DNA of 64,000 nucleotides from Cladopsammia gracilis (taxonomy: Eukaryota > Cnidaria > Anthozoa > Scleractinia > Dendrophylliidae): positions 1,618,501 to 1,682,500 of the forward strand of contig JAJGOT010000047.1 in the NCBI GenBank assembly GCA_022457155.1, written 5' to 3'. Made by a program: the position numbers and the translations under genes. Under the pieces are notes generated by a model. The model ran no database searches, was not told the origin of the DNA, and saw nothing but the letters and a program-made list of their open reading frames with translations. Positions 46,601 through 60,700 of this stretch are shown piece by piece (positions within the stretch are counted from its first letter, which is position 1; every line of letters begins with the position of its first letter).

Positions 46601-49600
46601 CGTCAAAGCCCATCTCAAATGGCCGAAGTGCAGGACTGTTTTCCGGAATGCTGTGTTTCTCCTTTCACGAGTTGTGCCTGTTGTAAAACTTCCAGGTGTG
46701 ACCACTGGCTGCAGTTTCGCTGGCGCACGCGCATGCTCGTGGAGCATAGATACTTCGAGTGGTTTATTCTCTTCACGGTGCTTATAAGTAGTTTGGCACT
46801 GGTGAGTGATTAGTTATATTGGAACGCTAACAGTGAAAGTTTACTTATCAACTCTAAAGCTGTGTTCACATTAAACCCGAAAAATGTTTCGAGTAAACAT
46901 GTTTCAACAAAGCATGTTTGTTAATGCATTGTTCACATCAGATGTCAGTTTCAAACACGTTTCATGCCTGGTTGTGTATTTGATGCGGTTCTGCGGTACT
47001 CGCATAAATGGAGCGCGAAATTACCATAACATCTTCATTAATTATTTGGATTACTGTCAATTTTTAAGCCCTTCGGAGGAGAAGCCGCTTTCGAGCGTTT
47101 AGCGAGCAGACAGCATTTGCGCTATGTTCGGTACAAGAAGAATTGTTTGTAAATTTTGTTTTGCGTTGCGCTTTTAGCCGCTGTCGTTAAGTTTCGTGGC
47201 GGTGCTCTCCCAAATATTCTGCTTTCAACCCATCGCCAATAACTGCCGTTTTATCGCTAAATCGGCCCATACTTCAACTAAACATTTGGTCTCATAGTAG
47301 GCCCAATTTTGGATCTTTTGGGCACTCGCCTCCTCTCCGCATGCCTGCCATTTTTAACATGTTTATTCTGATCATGAACGAAACTACCTCGTGATGTAGT
47401 TTCAATCATGATCAGAATAAACATGTTTCGATCATGATTCACGCAACGCACCGTCTGATGTGAACACTTTTCAGAGCGAAACATGTTTCTTTCGTGATCA
47501 GACTAATCATGTTTCGGCCTGGTGTGAACACAGCTTAAGTATAATAAGTTAAATAAGTTAGGTATAATAATTATAATAATATATAGTATAATGAGTTAGG
47601 TATAATATAATAATATATTGTATTAAGTCTATTAATAATAAGTTATGATGATGACAATGCATTTATAAAGCGCAGTTTCTATAAGCACATGTTCAATTGC
47701 ACTTTAAAATGTACAACAATGGTTCGGAGATGTTATCAGATCACTTCTCATAGCACACAAAACAGACAAACATGTAGGTGATAACATGGGTACGTGGATG
47801 ACGAAATTTCTCGTTGAGTGTTCAATTAAGAGGGATTGCAGCGAACGTGTTAGTTAGTTGAGTTGAACGCGAGATTTGTTTTTCGAAAATTTCCCGAATA
47901 TTGTGCGAAAGTCATACGAAAGTTTCAGATCATTTTCTAAAATTATTTAAAGTTGAACGGAGATTTCCGAGCAAGATCTGAAGATGTTCCACGCACCACT
48001 TTTCACGAGGTGATACCAATATTAATAACCAACTAAAAAAAATAAACGGTAAAAACTATTGCTACAACAGGTATGGGTAAAGCTGAGACGGAGCTGAAGG
48101 TTTGTACAATTGACTTCTTCTTATGGGTACCTCCATTACACTTCCTTATTTCAGACAGTTCCCTTGGTAACAAAAAACCAAAACTCATATAAAATCTTAG
48201 CTGGTCTGTCTTTATAAAAAGGACACTTCAGTCTGTCTCTTCGTTGCATGAATTAAAAGGGCAGAGGTCCGTATAACAGAAATCAAGCTTAAGTTTATAA
48301 ATTTTCTGTGGTCTGTTTGGGGCCAAGTGAAGTGATTGTGATAATTAAGGAGGGGTCCACAGGTGTGTCGCACTCTAAAGAAATTCGACTTTTTTTCAGT
48401 TTAAAATTTGACTTAATTGCATGTTTAAAAATTACTGTCCCCTTTTGTCTCTTTCTCCAGGTCTTTGAAGATGTGTATCTCCCAAGCAAGCCCGATCTTC
48501 AGAAAGCACTGAATGGCTTGAATTCTTTTTTTGCGTTTATCTTCACGCTCGAGTTTGTTCTCAAAATCATCGGACTGGGAATGGTTGGTTATTTTTCCTC
48601 CTTTTGGAATTGTCTCGACTCGTTAATAGTTGCGGTAAGTGTTGCACCCTATCTGTTATCTGGGCAGCTATTACCGATATGTCGATTGACTATGTTGATC
48701 ATTCAAATGTGTATCACAAATAATTGTTACTGACATTAAAATAGATAAAATAAGTGCGAGGAAAACGTAGAATGGGAGTAGAACTCTGGCAATATTGGAC
48801 TAGAATTAAATGTCTGGCACTGAGGTAAATGTTAACCGTCTGGTCTACTCGTGCGTGAAATTTCAAATTTTACTTTAGATTTCGCTGGTTTGTGTGTTTC
48901 AAGACCAGAACTTGGCATTTGTTCGCTCCTTACGAACAGTAAGAGCTTTGAGGCCTCTGAGAGCAGTTTCTCGCCTGGAGGGAATGAAGGTAAGACCTGC
49001 AATGCATAGCATCGGCAAGCTTATAACCGACTCCATGATAGGGACTATCGAAAACGTGTCGTTTATGGCACTCGAGAGGGCTCGATAACGGCACATTTTA
49101 TAACCAAAGAAAACCATGTCCCTGCCCTTCCGTTTCTTAGTTGTTTCAAGTTATGCTCATGCCGTAACAGGTTACCATAGTGCAGGGCGGATCCAGGAAT
49201 TTCTGAAAGGGGAGTCCAGGTGCATGTCCCCGGAAAATTTTTCCGATTTTACCCTCTAAAACACCATTTACGGCATTCCTGAGAGTCGACAAGCGTTTCT
49301 TAAGTAAAAAACTTGACAGTCAGTCAATTGGTGGAAGTGAAACAACTATGTGTAAAACAATTTTATTCTATTATTTTTATGAACCACATGGGAGACACAG
49401 GTCTGATAGGGGGGTCCGGACCCCCTCGACCCTCCTCCTGGATCCGCCACTGTAGTGACAGTATAACCTGCTAAAGACACCCTTAATCCATCAAAGTACA
49501 AGTGATGGAAATTGCTGGGAACTATTGCTGGCCACCCGGGCGGGCCACCTTAAAGAACTGCGACTGTAATGTAACTCATATGATGTTTTACATTTCCAAT

Positions 49601-51635
49601 CCGCCTTTTTAGGTTGTCGTAAATGCGTTATTTTCCGCCATACCTGGAATCGGCAACGTGCTGTTAGTTTCTGTCTTGTTCTGGTTGATATTCAGTATTC
49701 TGGGTGTTCAGCTTTTCGCCGGAAAGTTTTATAAGTGTCAAGATATGAACGGCGAGCGCGTTCCGGCGGACATTGTGCCTAACAAGACCGAGTGTATCAA
49801 GTATCCTGAGAAATATCGATGGATAAACTCAAACGTGAATTTTGATAATGTCATAAACGGCTTTCTGGCTTTGTTTCAAGTGGTAAGTACTGTTTATGAT
49901 TTGTCTTCTTACTGGATTCTATATATGTTTATGTTACTGTTAGCTTTTCTCTTTAACCGTGGACAAACCACAATAAAACTGAATTGTGTTGCAGCAACGG
50001 ATCAATAGAAAAGTTATTCGCTATATTATGTAAAAAAGATTGTGGACGACTGCAGTGTTTTCAACATTTCATGCAGCAGTTCTGTTGTCACCTTTGCAAG
50101 GTGTTATAACTACAGTAAACACTCACATATAAGATCAAGATATAATTATCCAAGTTAGCTTAAAAAGTCCTTATATATTTGGTGTCTATTGAGAATTTAG
50201 GTAATGTAGATTCTTATTTTCTTAAGAGGAAAAGATGCTTGATGCTGGTCCAACAACTAGTCTATATGGGTGTGGTCTCTTTCTGTTCCAGCATACTTGC
50301 GAACTTGTTGATAACTAGCTGTTACTGTTATTGATAGTGGTCTACTACTCACTGAAACTATACAAATCTATAATCAAGAGAGGCAATTATTTGTGGGCAC
50401 TCAGTACAGTATACTCAAATTTTATATTGAAATTACAAGAGATTCTGCACTTTCTGATTGCCGGATGCCATAAAAATCCCAGTTTTTATGATTATTATTT
50501 TATTTTTTTCTGATTTTCCAAATAAGAACCTGTTTGAATTTTAAGCTCAACAGGTTCTTATATAATAAGGGTTTAAATGCCAAGATTTTAGCCTACGGGT
50601 TCTTTAATTACAAGGTTCTCATACGCGGGTTTTTGCTGTAGTTCCTTAACCTTCGGACGTACGTAAGTAACATGTGGTCAAGCCATTTTTGAATAAAAAT
50701 GCGTGTTTTTTACCTTTTATCAGTGAAAAAAAAAATATATATGTAAAATGCTACCAAAAGCATCAAAATGTTTAATTGCTTGCTTGTTTTGCCCGGCAAA
50801 TGAAATGACACGTTACTGTAGCCATTCAATTTTATAAAAAATAAAATTAAAACAAACAAGACAACATTGTTGTCATATACAAGAACAAAGTTTGGAATCC
50901 GAATTCCCGAAAATTGCCGAAATTGAACTCTCGAGAAAATTACGCGCCACACGGAATTTCACCACTCAATTTCTACTTCACTTTTACTTTCTAAGGGCTG
51001 GTTCCCACTAGCGACGTAAGCGACGTAAGCGGAATCGGAATTGCAAGAAAGTTACGATCTAGTGGAAATCAAAACGACGTAAGCGGATATTAATCGACGG
51101 AAGCAAAAGCGGAATCGGAAGGAAAAGGAAACCTTCTGATCCTTCCGATTCCGATTCCGGTTCCGTCGAGCTTTCGATTTCGTTTGCGACTCTGTTTTTT
51201 TTTTATTTACACAAGAATGCAAGGTTCCTTATCCTGCCGACTCCCGATTACGTCGCTATTGGGGACCAGCCATAACTCTTGCACGTCTGATTTTCTATAT
51301 ATAACAGGCTACTTTTGAAGGCTGGATGGAACTGATGTATGATGCAGTGGATTCCAAAGAGGTTCGCTTGTTTATGACCTTTAAATAAGATTTCAATCTT
51401 ATAAAATCTTATAAAATCTAAGTGAGATCATTCCAATGAACGCTCTTTTGCTGTGTTTTGTATTAAAGTTTGCTTTTGTGCACTCTACGAAATGATATTG
51501 AATAAAATGACCGGGGGGCGGAGGCGGGGAGAAAATGTTACAGACTGAAAGCAATTCTTGGCAAAATATTAGGGGAGGGGGAGGGGATTACAAGACAACA
51601 ATACAAATTTTAAACAAGACTATACACTTAACAAT

Positions 51636-51669
<34 letters not shown>

Positions 51670-51712
51670 GACTACTACTACTACTACGACTACTACTACT
51701 ACTACAACTACG

Positions 51713-51781
<69 letters not shown>

Positions 51782-54700
51782 ACGACTACGACTACGACTA
51801 CGACTACGACTACGACTACTACTACTACTACAATCTTTATTTCATCACGGTGTCATGTCAGTAAGATATATTACTACAGTTTTTTTCTACAGTTTATTAT
51901 TTATTTATTTTTATTTTCTACAGTTTATTTTTTATTTTATATTTCTACAGTTTTTTCTTTAATTTTTAGGTGGATGAACAGCCCGAGGATGAGATTTATC
52001 TTGGCGCCTACGTTTATTTTGTCATCTTTATAGTTCTCGGGTCTTTCTTTGTACTGAACCTATTTGTTGGAGTGATAATCGACAATTTTAACAGCTTGAA
52101 GAGAAGGGTACGTTATTGTTTACAAAAACAGTCCACATCCATTTAAAGATTTAACGAACCTGCAATGTATACCCTCACCCTAAGCATAGCAGGACAAACA
52201 TCTGAAACATCTAGATTTATCCCGGGGAGAAAAAAAGCAGGAGACAGAGAAGGGGAAGGAGGAGAAGAAGGAGAAGGGAGGAAGGGGAAGGTTATTCGTT
52301 GTTACGTTTAGAGTACCGAATATCGTTTAATATACATATTTTAACAGTATATCATTTAGACGGTGCTTTTTTAAGGTAAAGTACTTTCTGAGCTGTCAGA
52401 GGTCGAACCTTTAACTGTTTAAAGGGACTTCAAGAGTATCTTGTGAGTGCTACTTAATTAGTACTTTGTAATTTCTCCAAAACATATATAATTGACGCAG
52501 TAATTGGGCTCGTATAATTAATGTTGCGGACGTTTTCTTACGTAACGTGTCGTATTTATTTGAATTAAAGTCCCCTCTTACTTAATAAAGGCCGTTTGAA
52601 TTAACCGTCAATCATGATATGTGATAGGAATTTGACTGAGTGGAGTACAATTCGGGGAGTAATCGCGCGAGTAATTTCAAATCGGCCGTGCGCGTAGCGC
52701 GAGGACGATTTGAAATTACGAGCACGATTACCCCTGAATTGTACGACACGAAGTTCAATTACTAATTAATCGAATCAATAACAAAATTCGAGATTAAAAA
52801 GTCTGTGTGGAGTTCTTTTGTACTCAAAACATCAAGGTTATTTTTTATCAGTTTGAAAGCAGGAGGAAACAGCGAGAAAAAAAAACCATTTAAGTACACC
52901 TGATTGATGCGCGCGCAACATAGGTGTCCAATTACAGCTATGCAATTACAAAAAGTTGAAATTGGATAGCTGTAATTGGACACCCACGTGACCATGCGCC
53001 AATTACGTGAGAAATAGGCGCGCGGATGACCAATCATAATCGAGGATTTTGTTATTGATACGAATAGCATAACAATAGTGCCATCCAGTCACGGTTCAGT
53101 GATCGGAATGTTCCATTGTCTATTCATTGTTTTGGAATTCCCACTGTTCTCCATGCCATCCAGTCACTTATTGTTTTGACATATCTGTGACGTTATGCAA
53201 AGGGCCTATTGGTGACTTAACTTAACCATTAGTTGTTTTAAAGAAATAACAACTTTTGCGCGCTGTTAAGCTTGTCAGACATTATTTTCTAAATTGACAG
53301 TCCTTCGATCGATGGAAGAAATGTCCAGGTCTTTGGTAATTTAACATTCGGGATATATATTTACAGTACGATGAGCTGAGCTGCATGGGAATGCTTCTGA
53401 CCGATACTCAAAGGAAGTGGGTAGATATCCTTAAGAACTCAGCCAAGAAGAAGCCGTTTGACCACAGTATCAGACCAAAGGTTCGTATATTGCAGTTGTT
53501 TTTATGCAGTGAAATTAACCTGTGCTTTATTATAATCTCGCTTTAAAATCGACGGATTTACAGCCATGCTCCGTCACGCGTGACCAGTAATCCACAAGAC
53601 TGAAATGAACATTTGAATATTTCTTTGTAACGTCCGAGATTTGAATAAAACCAGAAACCCATAAGGGGTTGAAACGTGCAACTGTCTCTTGTACGCTTCA
53701 AAACAAGCTTCCGATTATTCAATTTGCCAAGAAGTTGTTACAGCCATATTTGGCAAATCAAGATAAAAAATTAAGCAATCTATTCGCTAGAACAACTTGC
53801 TTCCAATCTCGAGAGACCGAGGGGTTTCCAAATATGGTACTAAGCAAAAAATGAATATTCGGAAGCTGTGAATGGGCGTTACACGTTTCAACCCACTTAT
53901 GGGTTTCTGATAAAACCTTGAAGATCTCTCTGGAAAACACTTTGAAAGTCACGAGTTAACGGAAAAATAACTTCGCTACACGCGTAAAAACCTTAATATT
54001 GTTTGGATGTGCAACATTTAAAATAAAATGATCTTTTGTTGCTCTTTGTTTCCGAAAATACGGTTAAATTCTCACGGGAATTCCGTAGATAGAGAATGCT
54101 AAGCCGAGAGGTGAGGGTTCTCTCCAGTCTCTCAGCCATGTCAGGGACCGGAAAGAAGTGCTATGAACTCTATCAGAGAACAAAGTCACAGGATCTGACT
54201 CTTCATTATTTTTATAAGTCAAAGAATGAAAACTTAACACTCGCATAGCTCTCTGAATCTTAGATTCGCAAACTTGCACGTTACGAACAACAGTTAAAGG
54301 GGCCCTCTGGTTGGATTTTGGCAAAAATGTTAAAATTCGTCAATTTCTTTTATTACCTCTCAATGACTACTTGAATCTATCTAGTTTCACAATATATATT
54401 CATTTCTTTGGCAAATTAATTTTTTCCACCATAAAATTAGGGCCTTTTTGTGGGTGGCCCTTAATATTTTTCAAAGAGTATTTAAGCAATTGCCACCAAA
54501 TTTGGTAGAAAAATTCTTTATGTACTACTTATCTGCAACCCTATTAAGTAGAATTTCATTTTCTCAAATAAAACTGGTTTTATAAGAAATTTGCCTTCTA
54601 AAACGTTTGATTGGCTACCATGGTGACCAAAATGGTCCGAAGGCGAAAACACTCAATTAGGTTGTACTCCATGTCATAAAGATTTATTGTACCAAAAATA

Positions 54701-57700
54701 AAGTAATTTTTATGAAAGCAACTTGTCAAAAAGTGAGGGGCTGTAATCTAACATCCAAAACAACATTTCTCAGAAGATTGTTAATTATTAACCTAAAATA
54801 AACAAATCATTAACACTGGTTATCCCATGTGGTAGACAGTGACCTTGATGTAGTCCGTACAAAGTTTATATCAAATTGAATGAATTGTCAATGAAATATG
54901 ATTTTTTTATTAAGCAGCCAAAATCTTACCAAAATCCGACCAGAAGGTCCCTTAAGGTTTAAAAACTGATGTCGAAGCTTATCCAGAATGGCAAAATACA
55001 CCAGCTACCACAAATCTTTACCTTTCTCTAGTGATATAGACTATTGAATTGTCCAAAAACGGCCGAAAAATGGATCTTTTAATCAAAAATATTTTTGCTC
55101 GCTTCGCTCCAATGATTTCCCACATCAAGTTGACGGCCGCACCGGAAATCAGCTCTTTATTCTAAATCGTCCTCGCACTTGTACTCGCTCGGCCGATTGA
55201 AATTACTCACCCACTTACTCCCTTAAGTATACTAGTTACAATTTGAAATATTTTTCAACGTTATTCCCCCCATTTTTTTATTCACAGAACACGATACAAA
55301 GGATAATGTACACCATTGTCACAAATGAAATGTTTGAGATAGCAATCCTGGGTATCATTATGCTGAACATGTCCATAATGATGTGGCAACATTACGACCA
55401 GCCTCTAATCATTACAGTTACACTTCATATCCTTTCCAGGCTATAATAAATATATATAAATAAATTAATAAATAACTAAACAATTAACTAATTAATTTTC
55501 AGTTGACTAAGTTCAGTATGTTTTTTGGTATTTTATATTAATTTCTGTTTTGTATGGTTTTTTTTTGTATGGTTGTTGTATGTTTTTTTGTATGTATTTT
55601 TATATGGTTGTTGTATGTTTTTGGTGTGTATTTTCTACGGTTTTTGTATGTTTTTGGTATGTTTTTTTTGTATGATTTTTGAATGTTTTTATTATGCATT
55701 ATTGTATGTTTGTTGTATGTTTTTGATATGTGTTTTCGTATGGTTTTCGTATGGTTGTTGTATGTTTTTTGGTATGTGTTTTTGTATGTTTTTGGTATGT
55801 ATTTTCGTATGGTTGTTGTATGTTTTTGGTATGTATTTTTGTATGGTTGTTGTATGTTTTTGGTATGTATTTTTGTATGGTTGTTGTATGTTTTTGGTAT
55901 GTATTTTTGTATGGTTGTTGTATATTTTTGGTATGTATTTTTGTATGGTTGTTGTATGTTTTTGGTATGTATTTTTGTATGGTTGTTGTATGTTTTTTGG
56001 TATGTATTTTTGTATGGTTGTTGTATATTTTTGGTATGTATTTTTGTATGGTTGTTGTATGTTTTTGGTATGTATTTTTGTATGGTTGTTGTATGTTTTT
56101 TTGGTATGTATTTTTGTATGGTTGTTGTATGTTTTTGGTATGTATTTTTGTATGGTTGTTGTATGTTTTTGGTATGTATTTTTGTATGGTTGTTGTATGT
56201 TTTTGGTGTGTACTTTTATATGGTTGTTGTATATTTTTGGTATGTGTTTTTGTATGTTTTTTGTACGTTTTTTGGTATGTATTTTTGTATGGTTGTTGTA
56301 TGTTTTTGGTATGTATTTTTGTATGGTTGTTGAATGTTTTTGGTGTGTATTTTTGTATGGTTGTTGTATGTTTTTTGGTATGTATTTTTGTATGGTTGTT
56401 GTATGTTTTTGGTGTGTACTTTTATATGGTTGTTGTATATTTTTGGTATGTGTTTTTGTATGTTTTTTGTACGTTTTTTGGTATGTATTTTTGTATGGTT
56501 GTTGTATGTTTTTTAGTATGTATTTTTGTATGGTTGTATGTTTTTGGTGTGTATTTTTGTATGGTTGTTGTATATTTTTGGTATGTATTTTTGTATGGTT
56601 GTTGTATGTTTTTGGTATGTATGTTCTACGGTAGTTGTATGTTTTTGGTATGTTTTTTTTTTGCATGATTTTTGAATGTTTTTATTATGCATTATTGTAT
56701 GTTTGTTGTATGTTTTTGATATGTGTTTTCGTATGGTTTTCGTATGGTTGTTGTATGTTTTTTGGTATGTGTTTTTGTATTTTTTTTGTATGTTTTTTGG
56801 TATGTATTTTCGTATGGTTGTTGTATGTTTTTGGTGTGTATTTTTGTATGGTTGTTGTATGTTTTTGGTATGTATTTTTGTATGGTTGTTGTATGTTTTT
56901 GGTATGTATTTTTGTATGGTTGTTGTATGTTTTTGGTATGTACAGTATGTTGCCCAGTTTCCGGCCACTTTAGTTTGTAATCGCTATAACTTCTTGTTTT
57001 TGTACGGAAAATGTCTCAATTTCCTTTCAAAGGCAGTTCATTTACTTACCTTTAAAATGTTCAATGGTTGGCGGCTTTCCTCAAGTATTAAAGAAATTAT
57101 ACCATTTTTCGCAAAACCAGTAAGTTGCCCAGTTTCCGGCCAGCTAGCCCAGTTTCCGGCCACCGACGTAAAGTAAATTTTCCTTGAATCCTCTCGACTT
57201 AAACCGACTTGTAAGTCCCTTGATAATAGTGGTCGCCTAGTTATAAATATCAGGCAAGTTTCAATATTAAGCTTTGTCATCTACCGTTTACTCAATATTC
57301 AAAATATGTATGACCTCGGTGACCCGGAAGCGTGTCTTCCACGGTATGTTGACAGATTACTAAAACAAATACATATGACTTACGCACTTTTAGTCACGCT
57401 ATACATGTATTAGCTGTTGTTAATTCGTAATCTTTGTTACACTTAAACATGTATCTTTAATTTCTCGACCAGGAAATTTTAAAATTCGGTTCTTTCACTC
57501 AATAAGAAATAGGTTTTGAACAATGTGTCATTTAGTGGCCGGAAACTGGCACACTAGGTCGAAATCTTCGCTGAAAGTTTGACTGCTAAAATTTCAGAAA
57601 CAGCTGTATTTTAGCTGACAATGATAGATTCTCTTATTACTTTCATCTTTAATCTAACGTTTGTCTAAAAATTATGAAGCTCCTTGAAATATTTCCCGTG

Positions 57701-60700
57701 AAACGAACTATTTGTTTATCTACGGTAGTTTTGATGTGCAGTGAAACGAACCAAAATTAATCGATAAACGTTTAATCACCTAGACAAAACCTGTCTTTCC
57801 TCGGCCGTTCCTTGCTCAGAAAGAGCGCCAAAACCACCAATGTATAGCGAAAATGTTCGTCTTTCTTTCGGAACGCTTCGGAAACTACATAACCGACGTA
57901 AGTTTTTTTTGGCCGGAAACTGGTACTGGCCGGAAACTGGGCAACACACTGTATTTTTGTATGGTTGTTGTATGTTTTTAGTATGTATTTTTGTATGGTT
58001 GTTGTATGTTTTTGGTGTGTATTTTTGTATGGTTGTTGTATGTTTTTGGTGTGTATTTTTGTATGGTTGTTGTATGTTTTTTGGTATGTATTTTTGTATG
58101 GTTGTTGTATGTTTTTGGTGTGTTTTTTTGTATGGTTGTTGTATGTTTTTGGTATGTATTTTTGTATGGTTGTTGTATGTTTTTGGTATGTATTTTTGTA
58201 TGGTTGTTGTATGTTTTTTGGTATGTATTTTTGTATGGTTGTTGTATGTTTTTGGTGTGTTTTTTTGTATGGTTGTTGTATGTTTTTGGTATGTATTTTT
58301 GTATGGTTGTTGTATATTTTTGGTATGTATTTTTGTATGGTTGTATGTTTTTTGGTATGTATTTTTGTATGGTTGTTGTATGTTTTTGGTATGTATTTTT
58401 GTGTGGTTGTTGTATGTTGTTGGCATGTTTTGTACGGTTATTTTTCCATTTTTGGTATGATTTTATATTGTTATTTTTTTAAGTTATTTGTATGCAAATT
58501 TTGTATTTTTGTACGGTTGTGTGTTTTTGGTACGTATTTTTGTGTGGTTGATGTATGTTTTTTTGGATGATTTTTGCATGTTTTTATTATGCTTTTTTGC
58601 ATGGTTGTTGTATGTTTTTGGTATGTTTTTTTGTATGATTTTTGAATGTTTTTATTATGCATTATTGTATGTTTGTATGTTTTTGATATGTGTTTTCTAT
58701 ATGGTTTTCGTATGGTTGTTGTATATTTTTGGTATGTGTTTTTGTATGTTTTTGGTATGTATTTTTGTATGGTTGTTGTATGTTTTTGGTGTGTATTTTT
58801 GTATGGTTGTATGTTTTTTAGTATGTATTTTTGTATGGTTGTATGTTTTTGGTGTGTATTTTTGTATGGTTGTTGTATGTTTTTGGTATGTATTTTTGTA
58901 TGGTTGTTGTATGTTTTTGGTATGTATTTTTGTATGGTTGTTGTATATTTTTGGTATGTATTTTTGTATGGTTGTATGTTTTTTGGTATGTATTTTTGTA
59001 TGGTTGTTGTATGTTTTTGGTATGTATTTTTGTATGGTTGTATATTTTTGGTATGTATTTTTGTATGGTTGTTGTATGTTTTTGGTGTGTATTTTTGTAT
59101 GGTTGTTGTATGTTGTTGGCATGTTTTGTACGGTTGTTTTTTTATTTTTGGTATGATTTTATATTGTTATTTTTTTAAGTTATCTGTATGCAAATTTTGT
59201 ATGGTATGTTTTTTTGTAATGTTAATGGTATCGTCTATTTTGCATGTTTTTGGTTTGTTTTAAATGGTTCGATTTCTATATAATGGTTTTCATTCTTTTT
59301 TTCCTTACTTAATTCTTTTCCAGTTCTTCGTTAATTATTTGTTTACTTACTAACAAGTTTAGGCATGTAATTCACAGAACAACTGATTATATAGCTTGTA
59401 CTGGGAATTCTCTGGCACGTGACATCACAGAATAATCTAATGTAGAATATTTCCTTAACAACAGCTGTGACTGTGTCCAGTAAACACAGGGGTTTAACTG
59501 GTTTTTCACTACAGTCTTTATCTTGGAAGCTGTGATTAAGCTCGCCGCTCTGCGGCAACATTATTTTAAAAAGGCCTGGAACATATTTGACTTCGTTATC
59601 GTAATCAGTTCAATCATTGGTAGGTGAAAAAAAGTGGAACAACTGGCGACTCTTGCATCGAGTAAAACGAATTTGCAATATGAAATATAAAATATGTAGC
59701 TGTAGCTTACCTAGGCAGACAACTTCCCTCAGTTGCCATTCTGCTATGATACCTAACCAGTGCTCTGCATGTAGGTTACATCTAATGTGATTATTCAGGA
59801 AGTAATTCCATTAACCAAAGGAAGAATTTGAGATCAGAAAGTCATTTTTTTTACGACAATTAGAAAAATCGACTTTTATAAATATTGTCTTACTTCTACC
59901 ACGAATATATATTGAAAACTTCCCCTCCCCTCCAACTCCCCTATTCAATGTTGCACCGCTGGTCAGCTGCAGGGAACAAAATGCAGCATTGATTGGAACA
60001 GTTACGGGTTGGGTGTGATTCTTTTTGTCCATGGTACCAAAAAATGCACTTGAAAATGACGGTGTCTCAACACTTTTTTTTTTGCCGATTATAGCTTAAT
60101 AAATAAAAATATTAACTCTAAGAAGAATTCTAAGCTAAGGGTTCTCCTTACGATTGAGGCGAAACGAAACGAAGATTATACTAGTCACTTAGTGAAACAA
60201 GAAAGCAAATAAAGATCCAGTGAAATGAGATTAAATGTAAAATGTCGCGGCTTTAATACCTTTATTCGCACGACCTGCTCCCGTCTGACCTCGTAGCTCA
60301 GTCGGTCAGACCGCTGGAAGATCTAATCCCGGAGGTCGTGAGTTCGATTCTTGTCTGATTTTTGTATACAGTTTATTCCCTTTATCTCCACATCGTTACT
60401 TGGACTAATGTAGTTTAGAAGGATTTATAGCAGTACAATACAACACAACCAACGCAACGCAACGCAATGCAACATTTGTTTAAACAGTTGTATCTTCCTT
60501 CTCAGCAGTGATAAAAATTACATTTCTCATTTGATCTCACTTCATGCGAGTAATGATGTGACGTGGCTCACACACATTGTTTACCATAGATAACGATCCA
60601 GCATCGTTAATGAGCAGTTAGATTCAGGGATCATACAGTGTGTAGACTATGTCATTGTTTGCAACTCTATTAAGATGTGAATTCTACTTTAATACCACAT

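Larger units (their letters stand above)
55427..59487 (+). other. Intron 21, U12-type with AT-AC ends, containing the minisatellite
   Basis: The donor ATATCCTTT is the textbook AT-AC minor-intron donor. A perfect branch-point match TTTCCTTAAC lies at 59450-59459 and the acceptor is AAACAC|AG at 59487. The branch-to-acceptor distance (~29 bases) is longer than usual. Joining gives [20 protein letters not shown], aligning without gaps to sodium-channel domain IV. The intron is 4.06 kb and mostly repeat. Confidence 0.82.

Noticed and set aside
51535..51864. Tyrosine/aspartate-rich 109-codon frame
   Set aside because: It is the translation of a CTA/CGA triplet array.
55502..55525. Possible microexon (TTGACTAAGTTCAGTATG...) after exon 21 encoding LTKFSMFF
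   Set aside because: It has AG/GT ends and could join to TCTTTATC, but it needs a weak donor in exon 21, shortens the S1-S2 region, and fits homology worse than the AT-AC join, which gives the exact expected length.
55525..56634. Very long open frames on both strands (up to 369 codons) rich in [10 protein letters not shown] or NIQQPYKNT
   Set aside because: They are produced by the 34-bp minisatellite, which lacks stops in several frames; repeats read the same in shifted frames and no known protein is matched.
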